DNA of 64,000 nt from the NCBI RefSeq assembly GCF_003265345.1, contig NZ_QFWW01000001.1, positions 201,852 to 265,851 on the forward strand, read 5' to 3'. Numbering within the stretch: the stretch's first letter is position 1; each line of letters begins with the position of its first letter. A program made the position numbers and the translations under genes. The stretch comes from Lentzea terrae. GTDB lineage: Bacteria; Actinomycetota; Actinomycetes; Mycobacteriales; Pseudonocardiaceae. Positions 62,458-64,000 of this stretch are shown one piece after another. The notes below the pieces were generated by a model that searched no databases, had not been told where the DNA came from, and worked only from the letters and a program-made list of their open reading frames with translations.

Positions 62458-63402
62458 ATGCGATTCGCCACGATCTCCGAACCCGGAGGGCAGGTGCGGT
62501 GCGGGGTCGTGCAAGACGACACGCTGCTGCGCCTCCCTGCCGGGACCACGGTGCTCGACCTGCTCTGTACCGATGGGCTCCTCGACGCCGGAGCCCGCGC
62601 TGTGGCCGACGGCGACGCCGTCCCGCTGGCCGGGATGCGGCTGTTGCCACCGCTCGAGGCACCCACCGTGCGCGACTTCGTCGCGTTCGAGGAGCACGTC
62701 GAGGGAATGACAGCCGGGGCCGGAGTGGGGCCGGAGTGGTACGCGGCACCAACGTTCTACTTCACCAACCCGTATGCGCTCGTCGGCGCACACGACGACG
62801 TGGCAGTGCCGCCCGGCTGCTCCAAACTGGACTTCGAGTGCGAGGTCGCGGCGGTCATCGGCAGGGGTGGCGCCGACATCGCCCCCGGCGACGCGTCCGC
62901 CCACATCGCCGGCTACACGATCTTCAACGACTGGTCGGCACGCGACCTCCAGTTCCGCGAGATGGCCGTCCGCCTCGGGCCCTGCAAGGGCAAGGACTTC
63001 GCCACCACGATCGGCCCCGTCCTGGTCACGGCCGACGAACTCGAGCCCTACCGCGATGCCGACGGATTCCTCGCACTCGGGATGACGGTTGCGGTCAACG
63101 GCATCGAGATTGGTCGTGACCTGCTCTCCAACATGAGTTGGCCGTTCGAGGACCTCGTCGCCTACGCCAGCCGCGGCACCGAGGTTCGTCCCGGCGACAT
63201 CCTCGGCTCCGGCACCTGCGGCAACGGCGGCTGCCTCGCCGAACTGTGGGGCCGCGGCCGCACCGATCTGCCCCCGCTGCAGCCCGGAGACGTGGTCACG
63301 ATGACGGTCGAGGCTCTCGGCACTCTCCGCAACACAGTCGTCGCCGGACGCGAACCGCACCCGATCGCGAGTGCCCGGTCCCGCCCTCGCACGCGCCCCT
63401 GA
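62458..63402 (+). CDS. Fumarylacetoacetate hydrolase (FAH) family protein 2
   Basis: 314 residues, ten bases after the dioxygenase gene. Contains LDFECEVAAVIGRGG (Glu-x-Glu metal site), NDWSARDLQFREM (Asp), GPCKGKDFATTIGP, and a C-terminal GSGTCGNGGCLAEL. The KGKDFATTIGP block is typical of fumarylacetoacetase-like hydrolases rather than the isomerase/decarboxylase group, so it differs from the FAH protein at 58397. It probably hydrolyses the ring-fission product. The C-terminal tail is Arg/Pro-rich and dispensable-looking. Confidence 0.9.
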   Translation: MRFATISEPGGQVRCGVVQDDTLLRLPAGTTVLDLLCTDGLLDAGARAVADGDAVPLAGMRLLPPLEAPTVRDFVAFEEHVEGMTAGAGVGPEWYAAPTFYFTNPYALVGAHDDVAVPPGCSKLDFECEVAAVIGRGGADIAPGDASAHIAGYTIFNDWSARDLQFREMAVRLGPCKGKDFATTIGPVLVTADELEPYRDADGFLALGMTVAVNGIEIGRDLLSNMSWPFEDLVAYASRGTEVRPGDILGSGTCGNGGCLAELWGRGRTDLPPLQPGDVVTMTVEALGTLRNTVVAGREPHPIASARSRPRTRP

Positions 63403-63442
63403 ATCTGTCCCGTTCTGTCCCCACAACGCCGTGGAGGTCCTC

Positions 63443-64000
63443 ATGAACACCGACGCATCCCGAACCGCAGGGCTGCCACAGCTCATCCTGTTACTGGCGG
63501 CCAGTTCCATGCCCGTGCTCGGGGCCGTCCTGATCGCACCCGTGCTCCCGCTCATCGCTCAGCACTTCGCGTCCGTGCCGGGCATCGAGGTCCTGGTGCC
63601 GATCGTGCTGACCATCCCCGCGCTCGTCATCGGGCTGACCGCTCCGTTCGCGGGACAGATCGTCGACCGGCTCGGCCGACTGCGGGTACTGCAGGTCGGC
63701 ATGGTCGGCTACGCGGTCGCCGGCACCGCACCCCTCTGGCTCGACAGCATCGGCTCGATCATCGCCAGCCGCGCGTTCGTCGGAGTGTTCGAGGCCGGCA
63801 TCACGACGGCGGCAACCACGCTGATCGGCGACTACTGGAAGGCGAAGCGCGACCGCTACATCGGTCTCCAGGCGACGACGGCGTCGTTGGGCGGGGTTGC
63901 TTTCATCGCGCTGGGCGGCGCGCTCGGGGCCGGGGGCTGGCGCGCACCGTTCTGGGTCTACGCGATCGCGCTGGTGCTCGTCGTCCCGATGGCGTGGCTC
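63443..64000 (+). CDS. MFS transporter, N-terminal part (runs off the window)
   Basis: Starts at the ATG at 63443, with GGAGG five bases before. The 186 residues seen have about six membrane segments, beginning LILLLAASSMPVLGAVLIAP. The MFS loop signature GQIVDRLGRLRVL lies between segments 2 and 3. RAFVGVFEAGITTAATTLIG and KAKRDRYIGLQ follow. Members next to ring-cleavage genes commonly take up the aromatic acid (AAHS-like) or export it. Its 3' part lies beyond 64000. Confidence 0.9.
   Translation, partial: MNTDASRTAGLPQLILLLAASSMPVLGAVLIAPVLPLIAQHFASVPGIEVLVPIVLTIPALVIGLTAPFAGQIVDRLGRLRVLQVGMVGYAVAGTAPLWLDSIGSIIASRAFVGVFEAGITTAATTLIGDYWKAKRDRYIGLQATTASLGGVAFIALGGALGAGGWRAPFWVYAIALVLVVPMAWL

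Overview
The window is very G+C-rich, gene-dense actinobacterial chromosome. An SsgA-type sporulation protein, an XRE/DUF5753 + DUF397 pair, calerythrin-like EF-hand proteins, FxsA and a poly-amino-acid synthetase point to a filamentous actinomycete, probably of the Pseudonocardiaceae (Lentzea/Saccharothrix-like). The family assignment is inference from gene content, not from a marker gene. There are 56 protein genes or gene parts, many joined by ATGA/GTGA overlaps. I saw no rRNA, tRNA, CRISPR array or intact insertion sequence.

Layout. 1-5 kb: Smr protein end, DUF397/XRE pair, then a three-gene MoxR ATPase / VWA-metallopeptidase-like module. 5-14.8 kb: membrane and secreted proteins, two paralogous EF-hand proteins bracketing a GNAT and a UvrA-like ABC protein, a DUF1062 protein, a PucR-type regulator. 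14.9-19.3 kb: a SET-domain protein whose stop overlaps the start of a 1320-residue Pls/PosA-type synthetase (the epsilon-poly-lysine synthetase family). 19.3-22 kb: an amino-acid dehydrogenase divergent from an APC permease. 22-29 kb: a short Rho paralogue, a DUF4360 secreted protein and a 1691-residue NACHT/HEAT protein with an RHIM-like amyloid motif at its N-terminus. 29-33.8 kb: a coupled operon of acyl-CoA dehydrogenase, ADP-forming CoA ligase and ThDP decarboxylase. 33.9-37.6 kb: small regulators and an O-methyltransferase. 37.7-41.8 kb: DUF4331 / TPR / NicO metal transporter / lipoprotein operon. 41.9-47.1 kb: clostridial-type lysine degradation genes (kdd, amidohydrolase, kamD, kamE, kal), with kamA separately at 51.4 kb. 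47.2-51.3 kb: GH13 enzyme + LLM oxidoreductase, ssgA, GNAT, fxsA. 53.3-64 kb: an aromatic-compound catabolic region (two FAD hydroxylases, extradiol-type dioxygenase, two FAH-family hydrolases, ACMSD-like amidohydrolase, MFS transporter) with TetR and LysR regulators.

How the parts may work together. Two distant promoters (20.5 and 33.8 kb) carry nearly the same palindrome (19 of 22 positions). This would join permease + amino-acid dehydrogenase to decarboxylase + CoA ligase + acyl-CoA dehydrogenase, which reads as a single route from an amino acid to an enoyl-CoA. The lysine genes form the aminomutase route through 3,6- and 3,5-diaminohexanoate; the cleavage enzyme Kce is not in the window. 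The most novel candidate system is the SET methyltransferase coupled to the poly-basic-amino-acid synthetase.
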